Made by a program: the position numbers and the translations under genes. The notes under the pieces are model-generated. The model did not search any database. It was not told the DNA's origin and saw nothing but the letters and a program-made list of their open reading frames with translations. From Microbacterium enclense (GTDB lineage Bacteria > Actinomycetota > Actinomycetes > Actinomycetales > Microbacteriaceae), in NCBI RefSeq assembly GCF_004022425.1, contig NZ_RBZY01000011.1, positions 9,558 through 66,070 on the forward strand: a stretch of 56,513 bases of DNA, given 5' to 3'. How positions within the stretch are numbered: the stretch's first letter is position 1; each line of letters starts with the position of its first letter. Positions 8,593 through 17,027 of the stretch are shown here, in pieces.

Positions 8593-9807
8593 ATGAGTGT
8601 CGACCTCGAGAGCCTGTACACCGACCTTCACGCGCACCCCGAGCTGTCGTTCCAGGAGACGCGGACCGCGGGCATCATCGCGCGGCACCTCGCCGACCTG
8701 GGACTCGAGGTCGAGGAGGGCGTCGGGCGCACCGGAGTCGTCACGCGGATCGACAACGGCCCCGGTCCGGTCGTGTGGCTGCGGGCGGATATGGACGGGC
8801 TGCCCGTCGAGGAGCAGACGGGCCTCGCCTACGCGAGCACCGCCCGGGGCACCGATCCCGCCGGCAACGCCGTGCCCGTCATGCACGCGTGCGGCCACGA
8901 CATGCACGTCACCGCGCTGATCGGCGCGCTCGAGCGGCTCGTCGCCACCACGTCGGAGTGGTCGGGCACGATCGTCGCGGTGTTCCAGCCCGCCGAGGAG
9001 TACGGCGCGGGGTCGCAGGCGATGATCGCCGACGGCGTGCTCGACCGGTATCCGCGACCCGACATCGTGCTCGGGCAGCACGTGACACCGCTCCCCGCCG
9101 GAACGATCGGCGTGCGTCCCGGCACCCAGATGGCGGCATCCGACGGGCTCACCGTCGTCCTCCATGGCCGCGGCGGACACGGCTCGCGCCCGCACTCCAC
9201 GATCGACCCCGTCGTCATGGCCGCCGCCACCGTCATGCGGCTGCAGGGCGTCGTCTCGCGCGAGGTCGACCCGCGCGACGTCGCCGTCGTGACGGTCGGC
9301 TCGATCCACGCGGGCCTGAAGAACAACATCATCCCCGCCGAGGCGAAGCTCGAGCTGAGCCTGCGCTACCCCGACGACGAGGCCCGCGCCCGGGTCATGA
9401 GCAAGGTCGAGCGGATCATCCGCGCCGAGGCCGAGGCATCCGGAGCCGAGAAGACCCCCACCATCACGACCGACCACACCCTGCCGCCCACCATCAACGA
9501 CCCGGATGCCACCTCCCGCCTGACCACGGCCTTCCGTCGGGCGTTCGGCGAGGCGAGCGTCGTGGACCCCGGCATGTTCACCGGGAGCGAGGACGTGTCG
9601 TGGTTCGCGCGCCAATCCGGCGCCCCGCTCGTCTTCTGGTTCTGGGGCGGCGTGGACCCGCAGACCTTCGCGGATGCCGTGGCCGGCGGTACGGTCGAGC
9701 GCGACATCCCTACCAACCACTCGCCGTTCTACGCCCCCGTGATGCAGCCGACGATCGACCGCGGCGTCGACAACCTCGTCGTCGCGGCGCGGGAGTTCCT
9801 GGACTGA
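8593..9807 (+). CDS. M20-family amidohydrolase / carboxypeptidase
   Basis: A 404-residue zinc-dependent hydrolase of the M20D group, which splits N-acyl amino acids, N-acetyl-diaminopimelate, indole-acetyl conjugates or short peptides. Metal ligands are visible: Cys100 and His102 in MHACGHDMH, the Glu pair in PAEEYGAG near 135, His in LGQHVTPLP near 160 and a late His in TNHSPFY. The dimerisation domain starts near residue 180 (GRGGHGSRPH). There is no signal peptide. It follows the ATPase by 34 bases but differs from it in base composition, so the two are probably not one operon. Substrate cannot be told from sequence. Confidence 0.88.
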   Translation: MSVDLESLYTDLHAHPELSFQETRTAGIIARHLADLGLEVEEGVGRTGVVTRIDNGPGPVVWLRADMDGLPVEEQTGLAYASTARGTDPAGNAVPVMHACGHDMHVTALIGALERLVATTSEWSGTIVAVFQPAEEYGAGSQAMIADGVLDRYPRPDIVLGQHVTPLPAGTIGVRPGTQMAASDGLTVVLHGRGGHGSRPHSTIDPVVMAAATVMRLQGVVSREVDPRDVAVVTVGSIHAGLKNNIIPAEAKLELSLRYPDDEARARVMSKVERIIRAEAEASGAEKTPTITTDHTLPPTINDPDATSRLTTAFRRAFGEASVVDPGMFTGSEDVSWFARQSGAPLVFWFWGGVDPQTFADAVAGGTVERDIPTNHSPFYAPVMQPTIDRGVDNLVVAAREFLD

Positions 9808-9852
9808 TCCGCCGCGCCGTGTGAGGGTGGAAGGAACCTCGGGGGGCCATCC

Positions 9853-10356
9853 ATGACCATCACGCAGAACGAAACGCACGAGAACACGCTGCTTCCGGGC
9901 GCCGAGATCGTCGTCGGCATTCGGTCGCTTCTGATCTGGGCCGTCGTGGCGGCGACGCTGCTGGCCGGGTTCCTCCGCGGCTCGTCGGGCAGTTGCTCGG
10001 GCGGCGTCACCGGCAGCGGTGGGTTCCTCGACGCCGAGGGGCGGCCGACGGACGCCCCGCCGATGTGCGGCTCGATCACCATGAGTGCGAACCCGCTCGT
10101 GTACGTCGCGATCGCCCTGATCGTGGTGCTGTCGTTGACGCGGATCCTCCGACGCGCCGACACCATCGAGCGAGCGCTGCGCATCCTGAACAACGCCCGG
10201 ATGGGCATCGTCGTTCTCACCCTCGTGACCTTCGTGGTGGGGTACGTGGCGTTCGCCACCGTCCGCGTCGACGACTGGAGCAGCTATTCGCTGCTGTACC
10301 CGTTCCCCTTCGCGACGTTCGACATCTCGACGCGCACGATGGGCGCGACGGGATGA
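9853..10356 (+). CDS. small membrane protein, three or more TM helices
   Basis: A 167-residue protein without a family I can name with certainty; the pattern recalls DUF2975-like proteins. Hydrophobic segments lie near residues 25-43 (IRSLLIWAVVAATLLAGFL), 82-98 (PLVYVAIALIVVLSLT) and 118-137 (MGIVVLTLVTFVVGYVAFAT). Between the first two is an extracytoplasmic loop with two cysteines (SCSGG and MCGS) that might form a disulfide. An acidic and polar N-terminus precedes the first helix. It lies between the M20 gene and a metallopeptidase on the same strand with short gaps, and may be co-transcribed with either. Function unknown. Confidence 0.75.
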   Translation: MTITQNETHENTLLPGAEIVVGIRSLLIWAVVAATLLAGFLRGSSGSCSGGVTGSGGFLDAEGRPTDAPPMCGSITMSANPLVYVAIALIVVLSLTRILRRADTIERALRILNNARMGIVVLTLVTFVVGYVAFATVRVDDWSSYSLLYPFPFATFDISTRTMGATG

Positions 10357-10411
10357 CGCCCGCGTTTCAACCCCCCTCTGCCGCCGCGGGCCGAGCGCTA
10401 CCTTCTCGGAC

Positions 10412-11287
10412 GTGACGTTCAACGACAACGCCCGCGTCGGCGGCAATTCAGCGAAGCGCCGGGGTGGCACGGTGGCCGCTGTCGGCGGCGGCGCGATCGG
10501 ACTCGGCGGCATCGCCGTCCTGCTCATCTCCCTCTTCACCGGCACCGATCTGACCGGGCTCCTCGGCGGGGGCGGCAGCGGGGCGGCGCCGCAGACCGGC
10601 GGCGAGCGCATCGCCAGCTGCGAGACCGGGCAGGATGCCAACCGCAACGACGACTGCCGTCTCGCGGCCGCGTCGCTCAACCTCGACCAGTTCTGGGGCA
10701 ACGCCGTGGAGGGCTACCGCGAGCCGCAGCTGATCATCGTCGACGGCTCGACCTCGACCCGGTGCGGCACGGCCTCGAACGCGACGGGACCGTTCTACTG
10801 TCCGCCCGAGGAGACGGTGTACGTCGACCCGACGTTCTTCGCCCTTCTTCGGGAGCAGTTCGACACCACGGCCGGACCCCTGGCGCAGCTGTACGTCCTG
10901 GCGCACGAGTACGGCCACCACGTGCAGAACCTCATCGGCGTCATGGAGCAGCACCCGAACAACGGCACCGGCCCCGCGAGCAACGGCGTCCGGATCGAGC
11001 TGCAGGCGGACTGCTTCGCCGGCGCGTGGGTCGCCGACGCCGGCGATCAGGTCGACGAGAACGGCACGCCCTACCTCGAGCCGCCCACCGCCCAGCAGAT
11101 CGCGGATGCCCTGGATGCCGCGGCCACCGTCGGCGACGACCACATCCAGGCCGAGTCCGGCGGCGCCGTCAACCCCGAGAGCTGGACGCACGGCTCGAGC
11201 GAACAGCGCCAGCGGTGGTTCGAAGCCGGGCGCGCGGGCGGGGTGGACGCCTGCGACACGTTCTCGGTCGCGGCCGGGAGCCTGTAG
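10412..11287 (+). CDS. membrane-anchored neutral zinc metallopeptidase (YpfJ type)
   Basis: A 291-residue protein of the putative neutral zinc metallopeptidase family. The zinc site HEYGHH is near residue 168, and the downstream ELQADCFAGAW supplies the third ligand as in this family. One hydrophobic segment near residues 20-46 (Gly-rich, then GIAVLLISLF) anchors it with the catalytic domain outside. Cysteine pairs around residues 70 and 110 fit an exported domain. The GTG at 10412 was chosen since the family begins with the short polar MTFNDNARVGG-like peptide. A 67-bp inverted repeat follows. The natural substrate is not known for this family. Confidence 0.9.
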   Translation: MTFNDNARVGGNSAKRRGGTVAAVGGGAIGLGGIAVLLISLFTGTDLTGLLGGGGSGAAPQTGGERIASCETGQDANRNDDCRLAAASLNLDQFWGNAVEGYREPQLIIVDGSTSTRCGTASNATGPFYCPPEETVYVDPTFFALLREQFDTTAGPLAQLYVLAHEYGHHVQNLIGVMEQHPNNGTGPASNGVRIELQADCFAGAWVADAGDQVDENGTPYLEPPTAQQIADALDAAATVGDDHIQAESGGAVNPESWTHGSSEQRQRWFEAGRAGGVDACDTFSVAAGSL

Positions 11288-11347
11288 GCCGCGGCTGCCC
11301 TCCTGCCCCGCGGAGTCTCCACGGCCCCCGGGACAGCGTGCCGTCCC

Positions 11348-11414
11348 GCGGAGTTCTCACCCGACACGCCGACCCCGGATGCCACCTTCCCGGCGTGTCA
11401 CCGACGAACTCCGC
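11348..11414. repeat. 67-bp nested inverted repeat (type D)
   Basis: Outer arms GCGGAGTTC and GAACTCCGC and inner arms GACACGCCG (11363) and CGGCGTGTC (11391) enclose a 19-base centre containing GGATGCC. The inner arms are the same as the inner part of the A palindromes. It lies between the convergent metallopeptidase and GH32 genes. Confidence 0.8.
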
Positions 11415-11447
11415 ACGACGGCACGCCAACGGCACCGCGCCGACGGC

Positions 11448-12677
11448 TCAGCTCAACGGGTACACGACCGCGGTGCCCGCGGTCGTCTCGACGTGGAGGT
11501 CGTCGCCGGCGGGGGCGAGGACGGCGCTGAACACCGCCTGCGACGACAGTTCCAGGACCGGACCGTCGAGGATGATCCGAACCGCCGCCCCGACGGGCAC
11601 CGTCCACTCCTGCGCGCCCACGCGCACCACGGCATCCGTGTCGCCCTTGTCCACCACGACGGCCTCCGCCCCGCCCGACCGGACGGTCAGGCGCCCGCTC
11701 GCCGCCGACCACTCGATGTCGGCCGCGAGGCCCGCGACCCGCCCGTCGAGGGCGCGCGGGCCGCGGTGCCGGGCGACGTCGGGATGCGGTGTCGCGGTGA
11801 GCACGGAACCCGCACAGCCGAGGCGGTACGGCACGCTGTGCGCGCCCTCCCAGCCCGCATCGTGGTCGCCGACCCCGCGGATCCAGAACTGGAGGCACGC
11901 GGCGCCCTCGGCGTCGAAGAACAGGGACGGGGCGTACAGTCCGTCGCCGTAGGTCAGGCGTCCCCAGGCCTCGGCGTCGAAGCCGTCGCCGTCGAAGTCA
12001 CCGACGGCGTAACCCGCGTAGTGCAGGACGTCGGCGTCCCACACCGACGAGATCATCACGTCGCGGCCGTCGAGAGTCACGAACTGAGGGCATTCCCACA
12101 GCGCCCCCATCCACACGGGTTCCGTCACCGCGGTCGAGCGTTCGAGCGACACGCCGGTGTACTCCCACGCGCGGAGGTCAGGAGACGTCCACGACAGCGC
12201 CATCGCCGTCCCGTCGCGGCCCGCGGCGCCGACGAACATGCGCCACCCCTCGCCGTCACGGCGGATGAACGGGTCGCGGAACGCAATGAGGTCGAGCTCG
12301 GCCGGGGCCGTGACGACGACATCCCCCTTCACCCATGCTCCGTCGAGGTCGGCCTCGGGCGTGGCGACCCGGACGCGCCCGATGCCGAAGTCGGGCTCGG
12401 TGATCGCCGTGTAGAAGATGCGCACGTCCTCCCCGTCGACGATGAGGCATCCGGTCCAGATCCCGTCGTCGCCGTCACCGGGGGCGAGGGCGACTGCACG
12501 CTCCGTCAGCGAGAGCAGGTCGGGCCCGCTGGCGTGGCCCCAGTGGCAACTCGGGGCCCACGCGACCCGGCCGGGGACGTACTGGAAGAAGGCGTGGTAC
12601 TCGCCATCCCGCCAGGTGAGGCCGTGGGGGTCGTTGATCCAGCCCGTGCGGGCGGTGAAGTGCAGCGCAGGGCGCAT
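11448..12677 (-). CDS. GH32 beta-fructosidase
   Basis: A 409-residue glycoside hydrolase of family 32. The nucleophile Asp16 lies in WINDPHG (usual form WINDPNG), the transition-state motif FRDP covers Asp135, and the acid/base Glu195 lies in ECPQF. No signal peptide is visible, so it acts in the cytoplasm on imported sugar: inulobiose, short fructo-oligosaccharides or sucrose. It is the last gene of the binding-protein/permease/GH91/LacI operon. If the GH91 enzyme releases inulobiose from a difructose anhydride, this enzyme would finish the job to fructose. The C-terminal beta-sandwich is about as short as in sucrose-6-phosphate hydrolases. Specificity is inferred from context. Confidence 0.87.
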   Translation of the reverse strand: MRPALHFTARTGWINDPHGLTWRDGEYHAFFQYVPGRVAWAPSCHWGHASGPDLLSLTERAVALAPGDGDDGIWTGCLIVDGEDVRIFYTAITEPDFGIGRVRVATPEADLDGAWVKGDVVVTAPAELDLIAFRDPFIRRDGEGWRMFVGAAGRDGTAMALSWTSPDLRAWEYTGVSLERSTAVTEPVWMGALWECPQFVTLDGRDVMISSVWDADVLHYAGYAVGDFDGDGFDAEAWGRLTYGDGLYAPSLFFDAEGAACLQFWIRGVGDHDAGWEGAHSVPYRLGCAGSVLTATPHPDVARHRGPRALDGRVAGLAADIEWSAASGRLTVRSGGAEAVVVDKGDTDAVVRVGAQEWTVPVGAAVRIILDGPVLELSSQAVFSAVLAPAGDDLHVETTAGTAVVYPLS

Positions 12678-12722
12678 GGAGGGTCTCCGAAGGAAGGTCC
12701 CCGAGGGGAGGATGACGAAAGG

Positions 12723-13769
12723 TCAGGCGCGGGGAGCGGCCACGGACTCGCGCTCGACGAGCGGGCACGCCAGAAGAGTCGGGGGGACGGATGCCAGGCC
12801 CTCTCCCGATCCGCTGACGACCGCGTACAACGCGTCCACCGCCCACGCCCCCATCTCGTAGTGCGGGAGGGCGACGGTGGTGAGCGGGGGGAACAGGCTC
12901 TCGGGGATCGGCGCCTGGTCGTCGAAACCGACCACCGACAGGTCGTCCGGAATCGAGAGACCTCGTTCGCCGGCGGCCCGGTAGGCGCCCATCGCCATGC
13001 GGTCGTTGTAGCAGAAGAGCGCCGTGGGGGCGGCATCCAGGAGCGCGTTGGTGGCGGAGTACCCGCCCCGCGCGTCCGAGCTCCCCTCGGCGACGAGCCC
13101 CTCGGTCGTCAGGCCGGCCGCGGCCATCGCCTCGAGGTAGCCCCGGAGGCGCCCACGCGTCGCGGGAACGTCTTCGGCGCTGGCCGCGAACGCGATGCGT
13201 CGGTGTCCGCGGGCGACGAGCATCTCGACGACCGCGATCGCTCCCGCGCGCTCGTCGGGGAGGACGGCGGGCAGGATGCCATCGCTGTCGCGCGCGCCGA
13301 TGAGCACCGCTGGGCGGGCGGTGAGGTTCTCGGGCGCGACGATCTCGTCGTGGTAGACGGTCGCGTAGATGATGCCGTCGACCTGCCGGTCGAGGAACGC
13401 CTGCACCTGCACCGGCGGGACCTCGGGATCGGGGTTCAATTCGGAGTTGATGATCGCGAGGGTGAGGTTGTGACGGCTCGCCTCCTCCTGCGCGCCGAGG
13501 ATGATGCGACCGGCGTGCGGAGTGGTCGCAATCTCTTCGGTGAGAAGCCCGATCATCTCCGACGCCTGGGTCCGCAGGCCCCGCGCCAGGCGGTTCGGAC
13601 GGTAGCCGAGCTCTTCCGCCGCCGCGCGGACCCGAGCGGCCGTCTCGTCGCTGACCCGGGTGTGCGGAGTCGAGTTCAGAACGTGCGACACGGTCGTCTG
13701 CGACACACCTGCGCGCGCGGCGACGTCACGGATCCCCGCCGTCTTCTCGGTCGACCGCGTCTCGCTCAT
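12723..13769 (-). CDS. LacI-family regulator of the fructan operon
   Basis: A 348-residue regulator with HTH IRDVAARAGVSQTTVSHVLN near residues 13-32 and a sugar-binding core (LSVVGFDDQAPIPESLFPPLT near the end is typical). The ATG at 13769 was chosen because it gives the standard N-terminal extension and is preceded by a G-rich ribosome-binding site. It is embedded between the GH91 and GH32 genes of the minus-strand operon. It is therefore the likely binder of the GCCAA-n-TTGGC palindromes upstream of the binding-protein gene, with an imported fructan derivative as inducer. Family sure, ligand inferred. Confidence 0.88.
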   Translation of the reverse strand: MSETRSTEKTAGIRDVAARAGVSQTTVSHVLNSTPHTRVSDETAARVRAAAEELGYRPNRLARGLRTQASEMIGLLTEEIATTPHAGRIILGAQEEASRHNLTLAIINSELNPDPEVPPVQVQAFLDRQVDGIIYATVYHDEIVAPENLTARPAVLIGARDSDGILPAVLPDERAGAIAVVEMLVARGHRRIAFAASAEDVPATRGRLRGYLEAMAAAGLTTEGLVAEGSSDARGGYSATNALLDAAPTALFCYNDRMAMGAYRAAGERGLSIPDDLSVVGFDDQAPIPESLFPPLTTVALPHYEMGAWAVDALYAVVSGSGEGLASVPPTLLACPLVERESVAAPRA

Positions 13770-13780
13770 GGTCACCCCCC

Positions 13781-15193
13781 TCACGTTCGTACCATCTTCT
13801 GCCCCGGCGCGGTGCGGTGCGACGGCCGGACGGCCGGAGTGAAACGGACCGCGTTCGCCTCGAGGTCGGCATCCACCTCGTCCTCGGTGCCGGAGTCGAG
13901 GATCGTGTTGCCGCCGGATGCCGGATCCACGCGCACCGTGACCACCGCGAGCGGCCGCGCCTCGGCGGTCGACAGGAGCGCCTCGACCTGCGCCTCGAAC
14001 GCCGAATCCTGTGAGCCCGGGTCGACGTCGGAGGCCACGACGTGGTTGTCGGACACCCGGTTGCCGCTCCCCCCGGCGACGCGCACGATCACCGGCGCCG
14101 CGCCGACGGGGCGCACCCGCGACGCCGCGACCACCTCGGAGAAGTGGTTGCCGATGATCGAGTTGCCGTGGCCGTCGATGTGGACGAGCCCGAAGGCGTC
14201 GTCGTAACGCCCCTCGACGCCGAGGAATGGGGTCCACGGCTCGTGATCGCGCAGGAGGTGATTGGATGCCACGAGGTTCTCGGAGCTGCCGGCGGCGAGC
14301 ACGACCATGCCTGGGTAGAAGGAGTGCAGCCGGTTGTTCGTCACGCTCGACCGTGTCACCGCGTGCAGCGAGACGCTGCTGGCTCCGCGCGGGAAGACGT
14401 TGTTCGCGGTGATCAGCAGACCACCGTGATTCTCGGCGTAGATCGAGTGGCCCGCGAACCCCGCGCCGATGAGGTTGTCGGTGATCTTCGACGCCTGTCC
14501 CCAGCCGCGCAGCTCGACGCAGCTGCCGCATTCCGCGATGAAGTTGTCGTGGACCGAGAGCGCGTCGGCGTTGTAGATCGTGAGGGCGTTCTCGAGGTAG
14601 ACGAACCCCATGCCGTTCACGCGGAAGGAGTCGTTGGCATCCTGGACGAAGATCCCGGTCTTGCTGTTGACGTACGAGTTCTCGACGTTGTGGTCGGGTC
14701 CGGGGGCGGTGAAGTGCAGACCGTCGATGCAGAAGCCGCTGAACTCCACCGAGCTGATGCGCGGGCTTCCCGTGCGCGCCACGAGGAACGCGGCTCCGGA
14801 TGCCTCGTCGCCGGGGCGGACGTCATCGAGGTCGACCATGACCCGGCTGCCCCCGGGCCACAGCTCGCGCAGCCCCGGCCACTCGGTGTCGGGGACGTTG
14901 AATCGGATGCTCGACGACGTGAAGCCGTGGCCAGCGCCTTCGATGCGCAGGAAGCTGACGTCGATCACGACCTGCGTACGCAGCCGGTAGTCGCCGGGCG
15001 GGATCTGGATGACGGCTCCGGGACGACCGCCGTCCGCGACGTCGGTGTCTCGCTGACGTTCCTTCACATCGCGCAAGATGTCGTTGATGACGGCCCCGAT
15101 GTCGTGGGCGGCGTCGCCGAAGGACCACTCGGTCACGTCGTAGCGGTTGTTGTGCGGAGGCATCGGAGGGTTCTCCATTTCTGCGGACGCCAT
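13781..15193 (-). CDS. GH91 enzyme: difructose-anhydride hydrolase or inulin fructotransferase
   Basis: A 470-residue right-handed parallel beta-helix protein. From memory it matches inulin fructotransferases and the homologous difructose-anhydride III hydrolases: GAVIQIPPGDYRL (59-71), EGAGHGF (85-91), DSFRVNGMGFVYLENA (188-203), NFIAECGSC (217-225), FGLVHIDG. Asp210 and Glu221 lie 11 residues apart, the spacing of the known catalytic pair. Inulin fructotransferases are secreted, but this protein has no signal peptide. That favours an intracellular hydrolase opening an imported anhydride to inulobiose. It starts 1 base after the permease stop. ATGs at residues 6 and 11 are possible alternative starts. 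Family very likely; hydrolase versus transferase unresolved. Confidence 0.85.
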   Translation of the reverse strand: MASAEMENPPMPPHNNRYDVTEWSFGDAAHDIGAVINDILRDVKERQRDTDVADGGRPGAVIQIPPGDYRLRTQVVIDVSFLRIEGAGHGFTSSSIRFNVPDTEWPGLRELWPGGSRVMVDLDDVRPGDEASGAAFLVARTGSPRISSVEFSGFCIDGLHFTAPGPDHNVENSYVNSKTGIFVQDANDSFRVNGMGFVYLENALTIYNADALSVHDNFIAECGSCVELRGWGQASKITDNLIGAGFAGHSIYAENHGGLLITANNVFPRGASSVSLHAVTRSSVTNNRLHSFYPGMVVLAAGSSENLVASNHLLRDHEPWTPFLGVEGRYDDAFGLVHIDGHGNSIIGNHFSEVVAASRVRPVGAAPVIVRVAGGSGNRVSDNHVVASDVDPGSQDSAFEAQVEALLSTAEARPLAVVTVRVDPASGGNTILDSGTEDEVDADLEANAVRFTPAVRPSHRTAPGQKMVRT

Positions 15194-15194
15194 G

Positions 15195-16031
15195 TCAGCC
15201 CTTGACGGCGCCCAGAGTGAGACCGGCGACGATGTGCCGCTGGAGGAAGAGCGTGAGCAGGATGACGGGCACCGAGTAGACCGTCGCGAGGGCGGTCATG
15301 CCGCCCCAGTCGAGGCCGAACTGGGTCTGGAAGCTCGCGATCACGACGGGGGTGGTCTGCGCGCGGACCGAGGTGAGCAGCAGCGCGAAGAGGAACTCGT
15401 TCCACGACGCGAGGAACGCGAAGATCGCGGTGACCGCCAACCCGCCCGACACCACCGGCAGGACGACGCGCACCATCGCCTGCAGGCGGGAGCAGCCGTC
15501 GACCTCGGCGGCCTCGCCGAGCTCGTCGGGCACCGCCTCGAAGAAGCTCGCCATCAGCCAGATCGACAGCGGCAGCGAGATCGTCGTGTGTGCCAGCGCG
15601 AGACCGAAGGACGTATCGGTGAGACCCAGCGACCGCATCACCTCGATGAGCGGCGCACCGACGGCGATCGTCGGCACCATGCGCGTCACGAGCGCGGCCA
15701 GGATGAACACGCGACCGCTCGGCGTGCGGAAGCGGGTGATCGCGTACGCCGCGGGCACGGCGAGCACGAGCGAAAGCGCCGTCGAGATCACCGCGGTCAC
15801 GACGCTGTTGATCAGCGCGGCCGGCACTCCCGCGCGGGACAGCGCCGAGACGTAGTTCTCGAGCGTCCAGACGCCGGGGAGGACCGTGGGCGGGACCGCG
15901 ATGGCATCCAGCGGGGTCTTGAAAGACGTGAGAAGGAGGTAGAGAAAGGGGAAGCCGTACAGGGCGACGGCGACGGCGAGCAGTGCCCACAGCACCACGC
16001 GGCTGCGGCCGACGGTTTCGAGGGGGTTCAT
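15195..16031 (-). CDS. ABC sugar permease (MalG type)
   Basis: A 278-residue inner-membrane component of a CUT1 carbohydrate importer. About six transmembrane helices are visible, beginning with VVLWALLAVAVALYGFPFLY. The cytoplasmic EAA loop EAAEVDGCSRLQAMVRVVLP (near 190) contacts the ATPase. The ATG at 16031 overlaps the stop of the upstream permease by 4 bases, confirming the start and coupling. With its partner it would import the fructose-containing substrate of the GH91 and GH32 enzymes. No ATPase gene is in the cluster, so a shared MsmK-type ATPase elsewhere is expected, as usual for CUT1 systems. Confidence 0.92.
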   Translation of the reverse strand: MNPLETVGRSRVVLWALLAVAVALYGFPFLYLLLTSFKTPLDAIAVPPTVLPGVWTLENYVSALSRAGVPAALINSVVTAVISTALSLVLAVPAAYAITRFRTPSGRVFILAALVTRMVPTIAVGAPLIEVMRSLGLTDTSFGLALAHTTISLPLSIWLMASFFEAVPDELGEAAEVDGCSRLQAMVRVVLPVVSGGLAVTAIFAFLASWNEFLFALLLTSVRAQTTPVVIASFQTQFGLDWGGMTALATVYSVPVILLTLFLQRHIVAGLTLGAVKG

Positions 16032-17005
16032 CGCGCGGTACCTCCGGGACGCCAGATGAGCAGGACGGCCGCAATCGCGACGGCGAGCATGGCCACGAGG
16101 TAGACCGTGCCCATCGCGCTCGCCAGGCCCGGGTCGCCGAAGCGCGTCATCGTGCGGTAGATCAGCAGGCTGAGGGTGGTGGTGCTGTTCTGCGGCCCAC
16201 CGTCGGTCTGGATGAGGATGATGTCGAACGCCCGTGCCGCGTCGATACCACGCACGATCAGGGCCACGGCGATCACCGGCCGCAGCAGCGGGAGGATGAT
16301 GCTGAACAGGATGCGGGGGTACCGCGCCCCGTCGATACGCGCCGCCTCGATCACGTCGCCCGGGATGTTCTGCAGCCCCGCGAAGAGGACGAGCGTGATG
16401 AACGACGTCGTCAGCCAGATGTCGGGGACCGCGACCGAGAACAATGCGATCCGCGGATCGCTCAACCACGCGATCTGGCTCGGGTCCGAAAGGATGCCGC
16501 CGCGCGCGAGCAGCTCGTTGACGATGCCGAAGTTGTCAATGAGGAGGAAGCGCCAGAGGAGCCCGGCGACGACGGGGGCGATCATCAGCGGGTACATGAA
16601 GATCGTGCGGAAGACCGCCGACCGACGCCCCAGCGCCGTGAACAGCAGCGCGACGGCGAGGCCCAGGATGAACTCCGCGGCCACCACCACGACCGTGTAG
16701 ACCACCGTGCGCACCGACGCCGACTGGAACGTCTCGGAGCCGAAAGCCGCGGCGTAGTTGGCGAATCCGACGAACGTGCGCCCGGCTCCCGCGAACGGCG
16801 AGATCTCGAAGAAGCTGTCGTAGACGAAGCGCACGAGGGGCCACAGCACGAACACGGCGAGGAACAACGCTGCCGGGGCCATGAGGGCCAGGGCGAAGCG
16901 CCGGTCGCCGGCGTCCTTGCTGCGGCGCCGACTCAGGGGCGGCACGTCCCGCGACGGGGCGGCCGGAGCCACCCCGTCGCGGGCGGGAGGAGCGATGGTC
17001 TCCAC
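16028..17005 (-). CDS. ABC sugar permease (MalF type)
   Basis: A 325-residue permease, partner of the MalG-type protein that follows. A cytoplasmic N-terminus of about 45 residues rich in Pro/Arg precedes the first helix (FALALMAPAALFLAVFVLW). The EAA motif IEAARIDGARYPRILFSIIL lies near residue 233. Length and topology agree with CUT1 MalF homologues lacking the large periplasmic loop of E. coli MalF. The stop codon overlaps the next gene by 4 bases, and the binding-protein gene ends 22 bases upstream. Substrate is inferred to be a fructan breakdown product. Confidence 0.92.
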   Translation of the reverse strand: METIAPPARDGVAPAAPSRDVPPLSRRRSKDAGDRRFALALMAPAALFLAVFVLWPLVRFVYDSFFEISPFAGAGRTFVGFANYAAAFGSETFQSASVRTVVYTVVVVAAEFILGLAVALLFTALGRRSAVFRTIFMYPLMIAPVVAGLLWRFLLIDNFGIVNELLARGGILSDPSQIAWLSDPRIALFSVAVPDIWLTTSFITLVLFAGLQNIPGDVIEAARIDGARYPRILFSIILPLLRPVIAVALIVRGIDAARAFDIILIQTDGGPQNSTTTLSLLIYRTMTRFGDPGLASAMGTVYLVAMLAVAIAAVLLIWRPGGTAR

Positions 17006-17027
17006 GGAATGCTTTCGGACGGGATCG

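Noticed and set aside
11106..14207. A 1,033-codon open frame on the plus strand across the fructan genes
   Set aside because: It is antisense to GH32, LacI and GH91 genes that have clear family motifs; its translation is Arg/Gly/Ala-rich without domains, as expected for GC-rich shadow frames.
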